DNA of 64,000 bases, from assembly GCA_002483265.1 (NCBI GenBank), contig DLHO01000025.1, forward strand, positions 62,001-126,000, in the 5' to 3' direction. The position numbers and the translations under genes are program-made. Position 1 is the stretch's first letter; every line of letters starts with the position of its first letter. The DNA is from Flavobacteriales bacterium UBA7666. GTDB taxonomy: Bacteria; Bacteroidota; Bacteroidia; Flavobacteriales_D; Crocinitomicaceae. Under the pieces are notes generated by a model. The model ran no database searches. It saw only the letters and a program-made list of their open reading frames with translations, and had not been told where the DNA came from. Shown piece after piece: positions 44,694 through 53,153 of the stretch.

Positions 44694-44701
44694 CCAAAAT
44701 T
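44694..44701 (+). promoter_or_regulatory. Likely -7 element of the ABC-F gene
   Basis: TATCTTTG matches TAnnTTTG and lies 13 bases before the ATG, giving a very short leader. Confidence 0.45.
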
Positions 44702-44714
44702 CCAAGTATTTCTC

Positions 44715-46337
44715 ATGATTTCAGTAAATAATCTCTCACTTCAATTCGGTAAACGTATCCTTTTTGATGATGTAAATCTCAAATTTGGTTCAGGTAACTG
44801 CTACGGTGTAATTGGTGCTAACGGTGCCGGTAAATCTACTTTCTTAAAGATTTTAACAGGCGAGCAGGATCCAACTTCAGGTAGAATTGAGTTAGAGCCA
44901 GGTAAACGTATGGCGGTTTTGTCTCAAAATCACTTTGAGTTTGACCAATTTGAAGTATTGCAAACAGTAATCATGGGACACAAACGTTTGTTTGAGATCA
45001 TGACTGAAAAGGATGCTTTATATGCAAAACCCGATTTTTCGGATGCAGACGGAATGCGTGCTTCAGAATTGGAAGGCGAATTTGCTGATTTGGAAGGCTG
45101 GAACGCAGAAACCGATGCCGCTACTTTGTTGAGTAACTTAGGAATCGACGAGAGTAAGCATTACATGAGAATGGAAGATGTTCCTTCGGAATACAAAGTA
45201 CGTATTTTGTTAGCACAAGCGCTTTTTGGAAATCCCGATGTTTTGGTACTCGATGAGCCTACCAATGACTTGGATTTGAAAACAATTGGCTGGTTAGAAG
45301 ATTTCTTATTGGATTTCAGAAACACGGTAATTGTGGTATCGCATGACCGTCACTTCTTAGATACGGTTTGTACACATATTTGTGATATCGATTTCAGTAA
45401 GATCAACGTATTTACGGGTAATTATACTTTCTGGTACCAATCATCCCAGTTAGCAGCTCGTCAACGTGCGGATAAAAACAAGAAAGCAGAAGATAAAAAG
45501 AAAGAACTACAAGATTTTATTTCTCGATTCTCGGCAAATGCTTCTAAATCCAAGCAAGCTACCAGCCGTCGTAAGTTGATTGATAAATTAGATTTGGAAG
45601 AAATTCAACCATCTTCTCGTCGTTATCCGGGAATTACATTCCACCAGGAACGTGATGCTGGAAATCAGATTTTAACCGTAAGCGGTTTGTCGAAAATGCA
45701 TGAGGGAGAATACATCTTTAAAGATTTGTCTTTTACCTTAAATAAAGGAGATAAGATTGCGATAATCTCTAAAAACTCATTAGCAATTACACAGTTTTTC
45801 GAAATATTAAATGGGAATATGCAGGCTGATAAAGGTGATTTCACTTATGGAACAACTATTACAACTGCTTATTTGCCAAATGACAATTCCTCATTTTTTG
45901 AAACCAAATTACCTTTAATTGATTGGTTGCGTCAATATGCGCAAACAGATGAAGAGAGAGAAGAGGTAAATATTCGCGGATTCCTTGGAAGAATGTTGTT
46001 CTCAGGGGAAGAAGCTTTGAAAAGTGCTACAGTGCTTTCCGGAGGTGAAAAAGTGCGTTGTATGTTGTCTCGAATGATGCTCGCAAAAGCAAATTTCTTA
46101 ACAATGGACGAACCAACAAATCACTTGGATCTGGAATCGATTACAGCATTGAATAATGGAATGGTGGCCTTTGAGGGAACGATGTTGTTTACATCTCATG
46201 ACCACGAGTTGGTTTCTACAGTTGCAAATCGCATTATTGAAATTACTCCGAATGGTTTCATCGACAAAATGATGCCTTACGATGATTATTTGGCAGATGC
46301 AAAAATTGCAACACTACAAGAAGAGCTTTACGCTTAA
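44715..46337 (+). CDS. ABC-F family ATPase, YbiT-like
   Basis: This 540-residue cytoplasmic protein has two nucleotide-binding domains and no membrane segment, as in ABC-F proteins that act on the ribosome. The first domain has Walker A GANGAGKST (about residues 34-42) and Walker B VLVLDEPTNDLD. Its signature region reads SEYKVRILLAQ rather than LSGGQ. A charged linker rich in KKAEDKKKEL follows. The second domain has a normal signature LSGGEKVR and Walker B FLTMDEPTNHLD, but the Walker A position reads ISKNSLAITQFFEIL and lacks the GKS/T needed to bind phosphate. Whether this is typical of the clade cannot be judged here. It resembles E. coli YbiT most. Confidence 0.88.
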   Translation: MISVNNLSLQFGKRILFDDVNLKFGSGNCYGVIGANGAGKSTFLKILTGEQDPTSGRIELEPGKRMAVLSQNHFEFDQFEVLQTVIMGHKRLFEIMTEKDALYAKPDFSDADGMRASELEGEFADLEGWNAETDAATLLSNLGIDESKHYMRMEDVPSEYKVRILLAQALFGNPDVLVLDEPTNDLDLKTIGWLEDFLLDFRNTVIVVSHDRHFLDTVCTHICDIDFSKINVFTGNYTFWYQSSQLAARQRADKNKKAEDKKKELQDFISRFSANASKSKQATSRRKLIDKLDLEEIQPSSRRYPGITFHQERDAGNQILTVSGLSKMHEGEYIFKDLSFTLNKGDKIAIISKNSLAITQFFEILNGNMQADKGDFTYGTTITTAYLPNDNSSFFETKLPLIDWLRQYAQTDEEREEVNIRGFLGRMLFSGEEALKSATVLSGGEKVRCMLSRMMLAKANFLTMDEPTNHLDLESITALNNGMVAFEGTMLFTSHDHELVSTVANRIIEITPNGFIDKMMPYDDYLADAKIATLQEELYA

Positions 46338-46356
46338 GCATTCATAAATTAGTTAG

Positions 46357-46388
46357 AACGCCAATCTGTTTAAGGTTGGCGTTTTTTT
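46357..46388. terminator. Terminator between convergent ABC-F and ArsR-like genes
   Basis: AACGCCAA (46357-46364) pairs with TTGGCGTT (46376-46383), followed by T. It overlaps the last codon of the minus-strand gene. Confidence 0.8.
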
Positions 46389-46692
46389 ATATGATCCCCT
46401 GTAGATTGTAAAAATCAATTTCACCTTGTTTTGTAAATGTATAGCCGCGATATCCCTCATCTTCCCCCAGATATTTACTTTCGATAAATCCGGTTTCTCT
46501 CAGGATTTGTATATGTTGTGATACAGCGGTGCCGCTAAGTTTTACTCGTTCGGAAATGTATTTGTTTGTGATGATATGGTACTTGCTGATTTCATAAAGA
46601 ATTACAATTCTTGCAGAAGCAGCAATAGCTCTTCCGATTCTTGCTCCGTTTAATTCTTGTTCGGTATATTGTTGTCTTTTTGATCGTCCCAT
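46387..46692 (-). CDS. ArsR-like winged-helix regulator
   Basis: This 101-residue DNA-binding protein has one winged helix-turn-helix domain: NKYISERVKLSGTAVSQHIQILRETGFIE is the recognition region, followed by a wing around YRGYTFTKQG. It has no cysteine, so it is not a metal sensor of the classical ArsR kind. Ahead of its start codon lies an array of TGATATCA palindromes repeated every 24 bases (46766-46870). This could be its operator and would let it control itself and the divergent methyltransferase. That link is inference from position. Confidence 0.8.
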   Translation of the reverse strand: MGRSKRQQYTEQELNGARIGRAIAASARIVILYEISKYHIITNKYISERVKLSGTAVSQHIQILRETGFIESKYLGEDEGYRGYTFTKQGEIDFYNLQGII

Positions 46693-46765
46693 AGATAACT
46701 GTTTCTATTTTAAGTTAATGGAAAAGATCATTTAAAACAAATAGATCGACAAAAATTTTAAAACT

Positions 46766-46870
46766 TGATATCATGACAATACAATGTCTGGATAACATGA
46801 AATATTCAAAACATGATATCATGTTTTCGTTATATGATGATATCATGTTTTCGTTATATGATGATATCAT
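46766..46870. promoter_or_regulatory. Array of TGATATCA palindromes at 24-bp spacing
   Basis: Perfect TGATATCA sites start at 46766, 46814, 46838 and 46862, and a degenerate one (GGATAACA) starts at 46790, so all five fall on one 24-base grid. The last three share ATGATATCAT, and two 24-base units are exact tandem copies (46815-46838 and 46839-46862). The array sits between the divergent ArsR-like and FkbM genes, as expected of a multi-site operator. Confidence 0.7.
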
Positions 46871-46914
46871 ATCTCATCTCATATAATCCAACAATAAGTG
46901 ATAACTTCGTATCC

Positions 46915-47817
46915 ATGTCAGTTCCCAATCGATCGTTTTTATTCCGTCACAAACTCATCTCCACATTGCGTGATTTGGATGTAAAGGGAATTCGCAGACT
47001 TTCCGTTGCTCTGCCCAAATTGCTTTTACCTGATCCAAAATCTGTAGGGAAACATGTCTTAAAGACTATTCACGGCGTCAAAATGGTAATCGACCCATCA
47101 TTAGATAATGGAGTAGAACTCTCGCTTTTTGAAACAGGAACTTATGAGAAAGGAACCATTCAATTCCTTGAGAAGCAGTTGAAACCGGGATCCAGGTTTT
47201 TGGACATCGGAGCAAACATTGGTTTAATGTCTGTAATTGCATCTAAAATTGTTGGGGAAAGCGGAATTGTTTACGCAGTAGAAGCCAATCCGGGTACTGT
47301 TTCAATCCTTCAGACTAATATCGAACTGAATAGCTGCAAAAACATTGAGTTAATTCCTGTTGCACTTTCTGATATGCAAGGAACAGCTTTGTTATTCGAA
47401 AATTGGGAAGTCAACCGGGGAGGTGCCTCTTTGATTTCTCAAAGTGATGGACAAGAAGGAGTGGAAGTGAAAATGGAACGTTTGGATGATCTGTTTGATG
47501 AAAATCTTGTCATTGATTTGGTAAAGATCGACGTAGAAGGTTTTGAACCACAGGTAATTCGTGGAGGAATGAAATGGTTCAAAAAGCAATTACCAATCTT
47601 CATTATCGAAGTTTCTGAAAAACGTGAAAAAGAAGTTGGTCCGAGTCCTTTAGAAATAATGGAACTTGTTAGAACAATAGGTGATTATCATTTTTTTAAA
47701 CAAAAAGGAACCAAGGAACGTCGAGGTAAGCTCATAGAAATTACAATTCCAGAAGAATTGCCAACGCACGACAATATCATTTGTATTCCGAAAGCAAAAA
47801 ATTCGATTAAATCTTGA
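46915..47817 (+). CDS. FkbM-family methyltransferase
   Basis: This 300-residue SAM-dependent methyltransferase of the FkbM family has the SAM-binding LDIGANIGLMSV (about residues 99-110), the acidic VEANP strand end and the family motif IDVEGFEPQVIRG. FkbM enzymes methylate sugar or polyketide hydroxyls; the target here is unknown. The frame is open from an ATG at 46813, but those 34 residues are coded by the palindrome array and consist of a repeated ISCFRYMM unit, so the ATG at 46915 is used. The 3' end overlaps the convergent FG-GAP gene by 11 bases. Confidence 0.85.
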   Translation: MSVPNRSFLFRHKLISTLRDLDVKGIRRLSVALPKLLLPDPKSVGKHVLKTIHGVKMVIDPSLDNGVELSLFETGTYEKGTIQFLEKQLKPGSRFLDIGANIGLMSVIASKIVGESGIVYAVEANPGTVSILQTNIELNSCKNIELIPVALSDMQGTALLFENWEVNRGGASLISQSDGQEGVEVKMERLDDLFDENLVIDLVKIDVEGFEPQVIRGGMKWFKKQLPIFIIEVSEKREKEVGPSPLEIMELVRTIGDYHFFKQKGTKERRGKLIEITIPEELPTHDNIICIPKAKNSIKS

Positions 47818-50221
47818 TAAAACTGATGTTGCTAATTTCTCCGGTTTGAGTATTGGTAATCTTGGCTAAATACATTCCAGAACTTAGAGAAGTAATATCT
47901 AAATAGGTGTTTTCGTAGTCAATGGTTCCTGACAATTCAAGTATACCATAATTAGAGAATACTTCAACAGTGTATGATTGAAACTGGTTGAACGGAATTC
48001 CAAAAGTGATTAAATTAGTTGCTGGATTGGGAAAGGGATTTCCTGTTATGGGTTGCTGAATTTCTGGTATGGAAAGATTTTCATAAACGACTACCATTCC
48101 TTCTTTTGAAACAATTATTTCAGGGTTTTCATTTCCGAATAAATTTCCTGAAGTCAGTTTATGCACTCCAAGGCCAATCAAATAGATCTCTTCACCACTG
48201 CTCATATCGAACGAATTATAGTGATTCTCATAATAGTTGAGATCCGAATAATCGTCCGAGATAAATAGATCTAAATCGTTATCAGAATCAAAATCGGAGA
48301 ATTGATACGCAAGAGTACCAGCTTGATAAGGGTTCGAGATATGTTGCCCAGTGAAATTCATCGTTCCATCGTTTAAGAGTACACTCAAATAATAAGCGTA
48401 ATCAACATTGTAGGTATGTATTGCAATGTCGGTGTGTCCATCTAAATTGAAATCCATAAATGAATAATTGTAATTCGGATGAAGGTATTGGTCTCCAGTT
48501 ACAGATCGGATTGTTTCATTGAAGGTTGTCCCATTATTCACGAATATTCTTAGATGGTTATAAGTAGGAATGATAAAGTCAGGCTTCGAATCTCCGTTAA
48601 AGTCGGAGAAATGAAATTTGAATTCATAAGGCAAAGGATTATTAGAAAAGGAGATAAGTTGTTCATTTCCCCAGCTCCCAGACTGATTCAACCGAAATGC
48701 AAGTTTAACACCATTTTCCTGAACAGCATAAGATACATCCAATTGCCCATCATTGTTTAAATCAGCTAATTCAATAGCTCGGAAGAAATTATAAGCAGAG
48801 ATCGGATTTCGGGTGAAATCATAGTCATTTCCCTGATTAATGAATGAAAACAAAGAATCATCAATTGTTCCAATTACATCATAATCTCCATCCTGGTCAA
48901 TATCTCCAACATCAGAAATACCAATATATGCTGGGGAAGAAGTGTTAAAGAAATTGATAGCCCCGAATTTTCCGTCTCCCTCATTGGAAATCCAGCCATC
49001 AGTAAAAATAAGATCTTCCGTTCCGTTATGATCGAAATCCAGACAAGATACCTCCGAATCTACTAGGTTTTTCGTAATCATAGCGGTATATCCAAATGAA
49101 TTCCCTGTGTTTAAGGTTAGTTGAACGTCTGTGTTTTGAAATAGGAAATCATTTTTCCCATCATTATTGAAATCCACACAGTGAAGTTTAATATAATCAA
49201 AAATAAATCCGATTGCAGGTATTGAATTCGAAAAAACACCTTGATTATTAGGGAAGTATGTAAATGTCTTTCCATTTGCTAGCACAACTTCCGGGTAATT
49301 GTCTCCGTTAATGTCAGAGAGCTCAAATGAAATAGAAGCATTTGATTGGAAAGGTATTGCAGTATAGATGAAATTAAAATTCCCTGTATTTGTGCCGCTG
49401 ATTAAACTTCGTGTATTATCCTGAAAGACAATATCAAGTTGGTTGTCATTATTGATATCTTCATATCTTACATTTCCAAATATCTGACCAAACTCTGAAG
49501 TCATCAGGTTGGTATGGATGTAATTGTTCCCTGAGTGTTTAAGTATATCTAGATAAGAATGGGACATATCATTCTCATTGGAATTATAAACAATATCGAA
49601 ACTTCCGTCGTTGTTCATGTCTTTGACATCAAATTTGTCTATCCATAAAGTGGAATTGGTATACACAGTATTTCCATTTGAAAAAGTGTGTGGATCTGAA
49701 GTTCCTTTAAAGATCTTTATAGAGTGGTTACTTGCATAAATAATATCTGAAAAACCATCGCTATCGATATCGAAAATTTTCATTCCCATGATATACGAAC
49801 CGGTTTCATTCACTTGAATAGCAAGTGTATCTGGGGTCTCAAAATTTCCATCTCCCAAATTCTTAAAAAGAATAAATCCGGATTGATTGGAGGAGGACTG
49901 GTACATTGCAACAAGTTCAGGTAAATTGTCCGAATCCAAATCCCTAAAATCGAAATAGGATGAACTGGAAATGTAAGCTGGAACGATACGTTGTCTGTTG
50001 CTCGTCTTGAAAAGATTTCCTTTGTTCAGATGAATAATGAGTTCACTTGAAACACTCGATGTTACAATATCTTTAAAACCATCGTTGTCAATATCAACGA
50101 CATGGGATTTGATTACAGAACCATCGTTGTTTATTTTGACAATTTTAGGTGAGCCAAATTGCCCAAATAAACATGAAAAATTAAAAAGTGTGACAAGGAA
50201 TAAACAAATCAGAGATTTCAT
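47807..50221 (-). CDS. FG-GAP/VCBS-repeat surface protein with T9SS domain
   Basis: This 804-residue secreted protein has a signal peptide (about 1-20, ending LFGQ) and about thirteen FG-GAP/VCBS-type repeats. Each repeat carries a calcium-binding loop of the form D-x-[DN]-x-[DN]-G-x-x-D, for example DIDNDGFKD, DINNDNQLD, DFNNDGKND and DLNNDGQLD. Such repeats form a beta-propeller used in binding carbohydrates or proteins. The end is a type A T9SS sorting domain (PFPNPATNLITF, about 720-804). It should be displayed on the surface; its ligand is unknown. Confidence 0.88.
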   Translation of the reverse strand: MKSLICLFLVTLFNFSCLFGQFGSPKIVKINNDGSVIKSHVVDIDNDGFKDIVTSSVSSELIIHLNKGNLFKTSNRQRIVPAYISSSSYFDFRDLDSDNLPELVAMYQSSSNQSGFILFKNLGDGNFETPDTLAIQVNETGSYIMGMKIFDIDSDGFSDIIYASNHSIKIFKGTSDPHTFSNGNTVYTNSTLWIDKFDVKDMNNDGSFDIVYNSNENDMSHSYLDILKHSGNNYIHTNLMTSEFGQIFGNVRYEDINNDNQLDIVFQDNTRSLISGTNTGNFNFIYTAIPFQSNASISFELSDINGDNYPEVVLANGKTFTYFPNNQGVFSNSIPAIGFIFDYIKLHCVDFNNDGKNDFLFQNTDVQLTLNTGNSFGYTAMITKNLVDSEVSCLDFDHNGTEDLIFTDGWISNEGDGKFGAINFFNTSSPAYIGISDVGDIDQDGDYDVIGTIDDSLFSFINQGNDYDFTRNPISAYNFFRAIELADLNNDGQLDVSYAVQENGVKLAFRLNQSGSWGNEQLISFSNNPLPYEFKFHFSDFNGDSKPDFIIPTYNHLRIFVNNGTTFNETIRSVTGDQYLHPNYNYSFMDFNLDGHTDIAIHTYNVDYAYYLSVLLNDGTMNFTGQHISNPYQAGTLAYQFSDFDSDNDLDLFISDDYSDLNYYENHYNSFDMSSGEEIYLIGLGVHKLTSGNLFGNENPEIIVSKEGMVVVYENLSIPEIQQPITGNPFPNPATNLITFGIPFNQFQSYTVEVFSNYGILELSGTIDYENTYLDITSLSSGMYLAKITNTQTGEISNISFIKI

Positions 50222-50298
50222 AATTATATTGAAAACAGGGTTGACTTGGTAAAGATACTAAGAAAAATACTTGACTAAATATTGAAAGCAATTCAATA

Positions 50299-52671
50299 CT
50301 AGAAATAATACCCAATCGAAAGAAAAGCCGTTGGTTTACTGAAACTGCTGACCTTCGAAACATTCAGGTTGATTGGGCCAAGGATAGTCTTAAAGCGCAG
50401 ATTGATTCCATAACCAATTGAATTACTATAATCATACGACTTATTCGGATCTTTCTTCGAATAATTGAAAGCCTGTTCAATGTTTTTACTGAAAGAGTCG
50501 AATTCTACTGCGCTGTATAGAACATTGACATACGGAGTAATAAATAATTTCCGTATAACTTCCCATTGAACTCCGAATTTAATCGTGTAAAATGCCTGAG
50601 TGCTGATTTCACCGTTCCGGTAGCCCCAAAGATCAATTGAACCGTTTCGTGAAGTAGTATTAATTCCTCCAATGTTAAAATACTCCGCAAAAGAAGTTTC
50701 TTCATTCAGGGTAGGATATTTAGCTGTACTCTTCAGGGTGTATAATTGATCAATGACAAACCCGGTTTTAAGAGTTGTCAATAAACTGATTCGCCGTGAA
50801 ACCGGAAAGTACTTTTCGAATGTGAATGCAACACGGTAACTTGGATTGAATTTGTATTTTTCAATGACCTCCTCTTTCGCAATGTTTGAATTTGAATCCA
50901 AATAGAGGTATTCGGCATTTAGCCGTTCGTAGGAAAACAAAGCAAAACGATTTTCAAGGTAAATGTTGCTTCCCTTTATGGGGTAAAACAAGTTGTTATA
51001 AGTATTTCGCTGGTAATTTAAAAATAGACTGAAAACGTGTCCTTCTATCTTTTTGGCAGACAACATGTCAAGAGTAGTGTTTTCAAACAGAGGTCTGAGT
51101 GAGGAGATTTCATACATGACTCCGATTGCTGCAGTAGACTGAACATTGATATTGTAAGCTAAAGCAGTAGAAAGCATGTTGTATTTATTCTTATAAGTAT
51201 CCTGAAGACCTCCGCTCGTTGAGAAAAATTTCTGTTTGATACTTTCATTGTAAAAAGAAGTAAACGTACTGAAACGGGAGGCACGAATGTATTTGCGGTA
51301 ATTCGCACGGAATCTGACAGACTCCGCCAAATCAATGGATAATACAACTCTGGAATTTTTGCCCAGTAAATTTCGTGCAGTATAATTCAGGAAAACCCCC
51401 GCGCCATACTCAGTATCGTAATGAACAGATCCTTTGAAAGCCATTTGGAAATTCTCAATAACGTGTAATTTAATATCGGCTCCTTTAACACTGTCTTCTG
51501 CAACTGAATAATATACTTTGGAGAAATACCGGTTGGAATAAGCATCAATGATGGAATGATCCAGGTCTTCGAATGTGGTAGAATCCCCTGGTTTTAAGTT
51601 CAGACGTTTTAGTATGAATTCTTCCGTTTCTCCGGAACTAACGCCTTCAATGCAAATGGATCGAACCAAAAATCTCGGATTTTTATTCATCAATTTCTGA
51701 CGAGCATATGTACCATTCAAGGTCTGGAACTGCTTCGACAGGGTAATTAATTGGGGACGAATCAGTTTCACCACTTCAATTCCTTTATCAATAATTTGTT
51801 CGGCAAATTTGAAATCTCCGGCGTTGTATTGAAGCATGTTGGGCGTTAAATTATTGAAGATATTACATGTCTCAATATCCGCTTTTGACTCCTGAATTCC
51901 GTAAAAACTGCTCGATTGAATCAATAATTTATTGATCGTATTCAATTCATCTTCTGCCATCAATCGCCCTCCGGTATAACTTCCTATAATGAAATCAGCT
52001 CCCATTGCCTGAAGCTGTTTTACCGGAAAATTGACCATCAAACCTCCATCAACCAATAAATAGTTTTTCCATTTGATCGGCCTGAATACTGTTGGAATCG
52101 ACATACTGGAGCGCATGGCCAATGCAAGGTTTCCGGAATCTAATACGATCGGCTGCATCGTCAGAATATCAACTGCCATGCATTTATAGGGAATAGGCAG
52201 TTTACTGAAGTCTTCAACATCATTGACATGTTTCGTCAGCCGGGTAAGTAATTCCTGTAAACTCTGTCCGTCTATTACGCCAGTGAAATTAAATCGTCCT
52301 TTTACGAAAGGAACCTCAATAATGTATTTTCCATATTCATCCTTTTCATCCATATTGATATCATCAGCAGGGACGTATTGGTTTAAGATGAGTTCCCAAT
52401 CGGCTGTTTTCGCTAAACTATCAATCTGATCTCCGGTATATCCGGCAGCATACAGTCCGCCAATAACACTTCCCATACTTGTTCCGGTGATGTAATCAAT
52501 CTTAATTCCAAGTGAATCGATCATCTTTAATATTCCGATATGAGCCAGCCCTTTTGCACCACCGCCGCTAAGACAAAGACCAATTTTATCACCAGGTTTC
52601 AAATCAATTTCTTTTTGCCCCAAAGAGAAAAATGAAAACAGGACAAAGAATGTGAATATGAGGGTTTTCAT
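50299..52671 (-). CDS. Patatin-like phospholipase fused to an outer-membrane barrel
   Basis: This 790-residue protein has a signal peptide (about 1-19), then a patatin domain (about 28-310): the oxyanion loop GGGAKG at 36-41, the nucleophile Ser65 in GTSMG, and the catalytic Asp in VDGG near residue 208. A POTRA-like segment (about 325-410) and a C-terminal 16-strand BamA-type barrel ending in an aromatic strand (LSIGYYF) follow. This layout matches the PlpD-type (type Vd) secreted patatins, in which the barrel holds or exports the lipase. It probably hydrolyses phospholipids or other acyl esters. Confidence 0.88.
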   Translation of the reverse strand: MKTLIFTFFVLFSFFSLGQKEIDLKPGDKIGLCLSGGGAKGLAHIGILKMIDSLGIKIDYITGTSMGSVIGGLYAAGYTGDQIDSLAKTADWELILNQYVPADDINMDEKDEYGKYIIEVPFVKGRFNFTGVIDGQSLQELLTRLTKHVNDVEDFSKLPIPYKCMAVDILTMQPIVLDSGNLALAMRSSMSIPTVFRPIKWKNYLLVDGGLMVNFPVKQLQAMGADFIIGSYTGGRLMAEDELNTINKLLIQSSSFYGIQESKADIETCNIFNNLTPNMLQYNAGDFKFAEQIIDKGIEVVKLIRPQLITLSKQFQTLNGTYARQKLMNKNPRFLVRSICIEGVSSGETEEFILKRLNLKPGDSTTFEDLDHSIIDAYSNRYFSKVYYSVAEDSVKGADIKLHVIENFQMAFKGSVHYDTEYGAGVFLNYTARNLLGKNSRVVLSIDLAESVRFRANYRKYIRASRFSTFTSFYNESIKQKFFSTSGGLQDTYKNKYNMLSTALAYNINVQSTAAIGVMYEISSLRPLFENTTLDMLSAKKIEGHVFSLFLNYQRNTYNNLFYPIKGSNIYLENRFALFSYERLNAEYLYLDSNSNIAKEEVIEKYKFNPSYRVAFTFEKYFPVSRRISLLTTLKTGFVIDQLYTLKSTAKYPTLNEETSFAEYFNIGGINTTSRNGSIDLWGYRNGEISTQAFYTIKFGVQWEVIRKLFITPYVNVLYSAVEFDSFSKNIEQAFNYSKKDPNKSYDYSNSIGYGINLRFKTILGPINLNVSKVSSFSKPTAFLSIGYYF

Positions 52672-53153
52672 AAGAATTTAGTATGTAAACAAATATAAGA
52701 AAAAGCGATAATCCGCCACAACGGAAAGACTGAGGCTCTGTCTTACAAGACGGAAAAGCCGATGGATCTAATTAATCCATAAATGAAACATGAATATTCT
52801 ATAGATTAAGCATGGATACTCCATAGATAAAGCATAGATATAGCGACGTTTGTATATACTTTAAACAAAGTAAAAGAATAATAAACAAGAGTCAGCGATA
52901 GCTGATGAAGACGAAGCAACGACAAACGTTAGTGCGAAAGTTGCTAGGAGAAAGCAACGCTTTTGATATTGACAAACGTCAGTGCGGAATTAAGTCAGCG
53001 ATAGCTGATGAAGACGAAGCTACGACACTTACGAAGTATGCACCGTAGGTAAACATCAATCGCAATTCGCAATTCGTGATTGCATCTGTCATTTTGTCAC
53101 TAAATACTACTTGGCACAAACCTTGACAATACAAAACCAAATTTCAAATAAGT
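52672..53153. other. 482-base intergenic region with internal repeats
   Basis: No gene was found. It contains a 35-base direct repeat (52890-52924 and 52993-53027), an inner repeat GACAAACGT(T/C)AGTGCG (52921 and 52971), several TATAGAT-type words near 52798-52842, and CGCAATT words near 53061-53083. The htpG promoter should lie near its end but is not clear. Confidence 0.65.
52890..53027. repeat. Nested direct repeats upstream of htpG
   Basis: A 35-base unit starting AGTCAGCGATAGCTGATG occurs twice, with one mismatch and a 103-base offset. It contains the small hairpin TCAGC-GATA-GCTGA. A second unit, GACAAACGT(T/C)AGTGCG, occurs twice inside it, offset by 50 bases. Confidence 0.85.

Noticed and set aside
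46813..46914. N-terminal extension of the FkbM protein with a repeated ISCFRYMM unit
   Set aside because: It is the translation of the palindrome array; the family N-terminus and a normal start fit the ATG at 46915.
52890..53027. Direct repeats before htpG as a short CRISPR array
   Set aside because: Only two copies, unequal inner structure and no cas genes.
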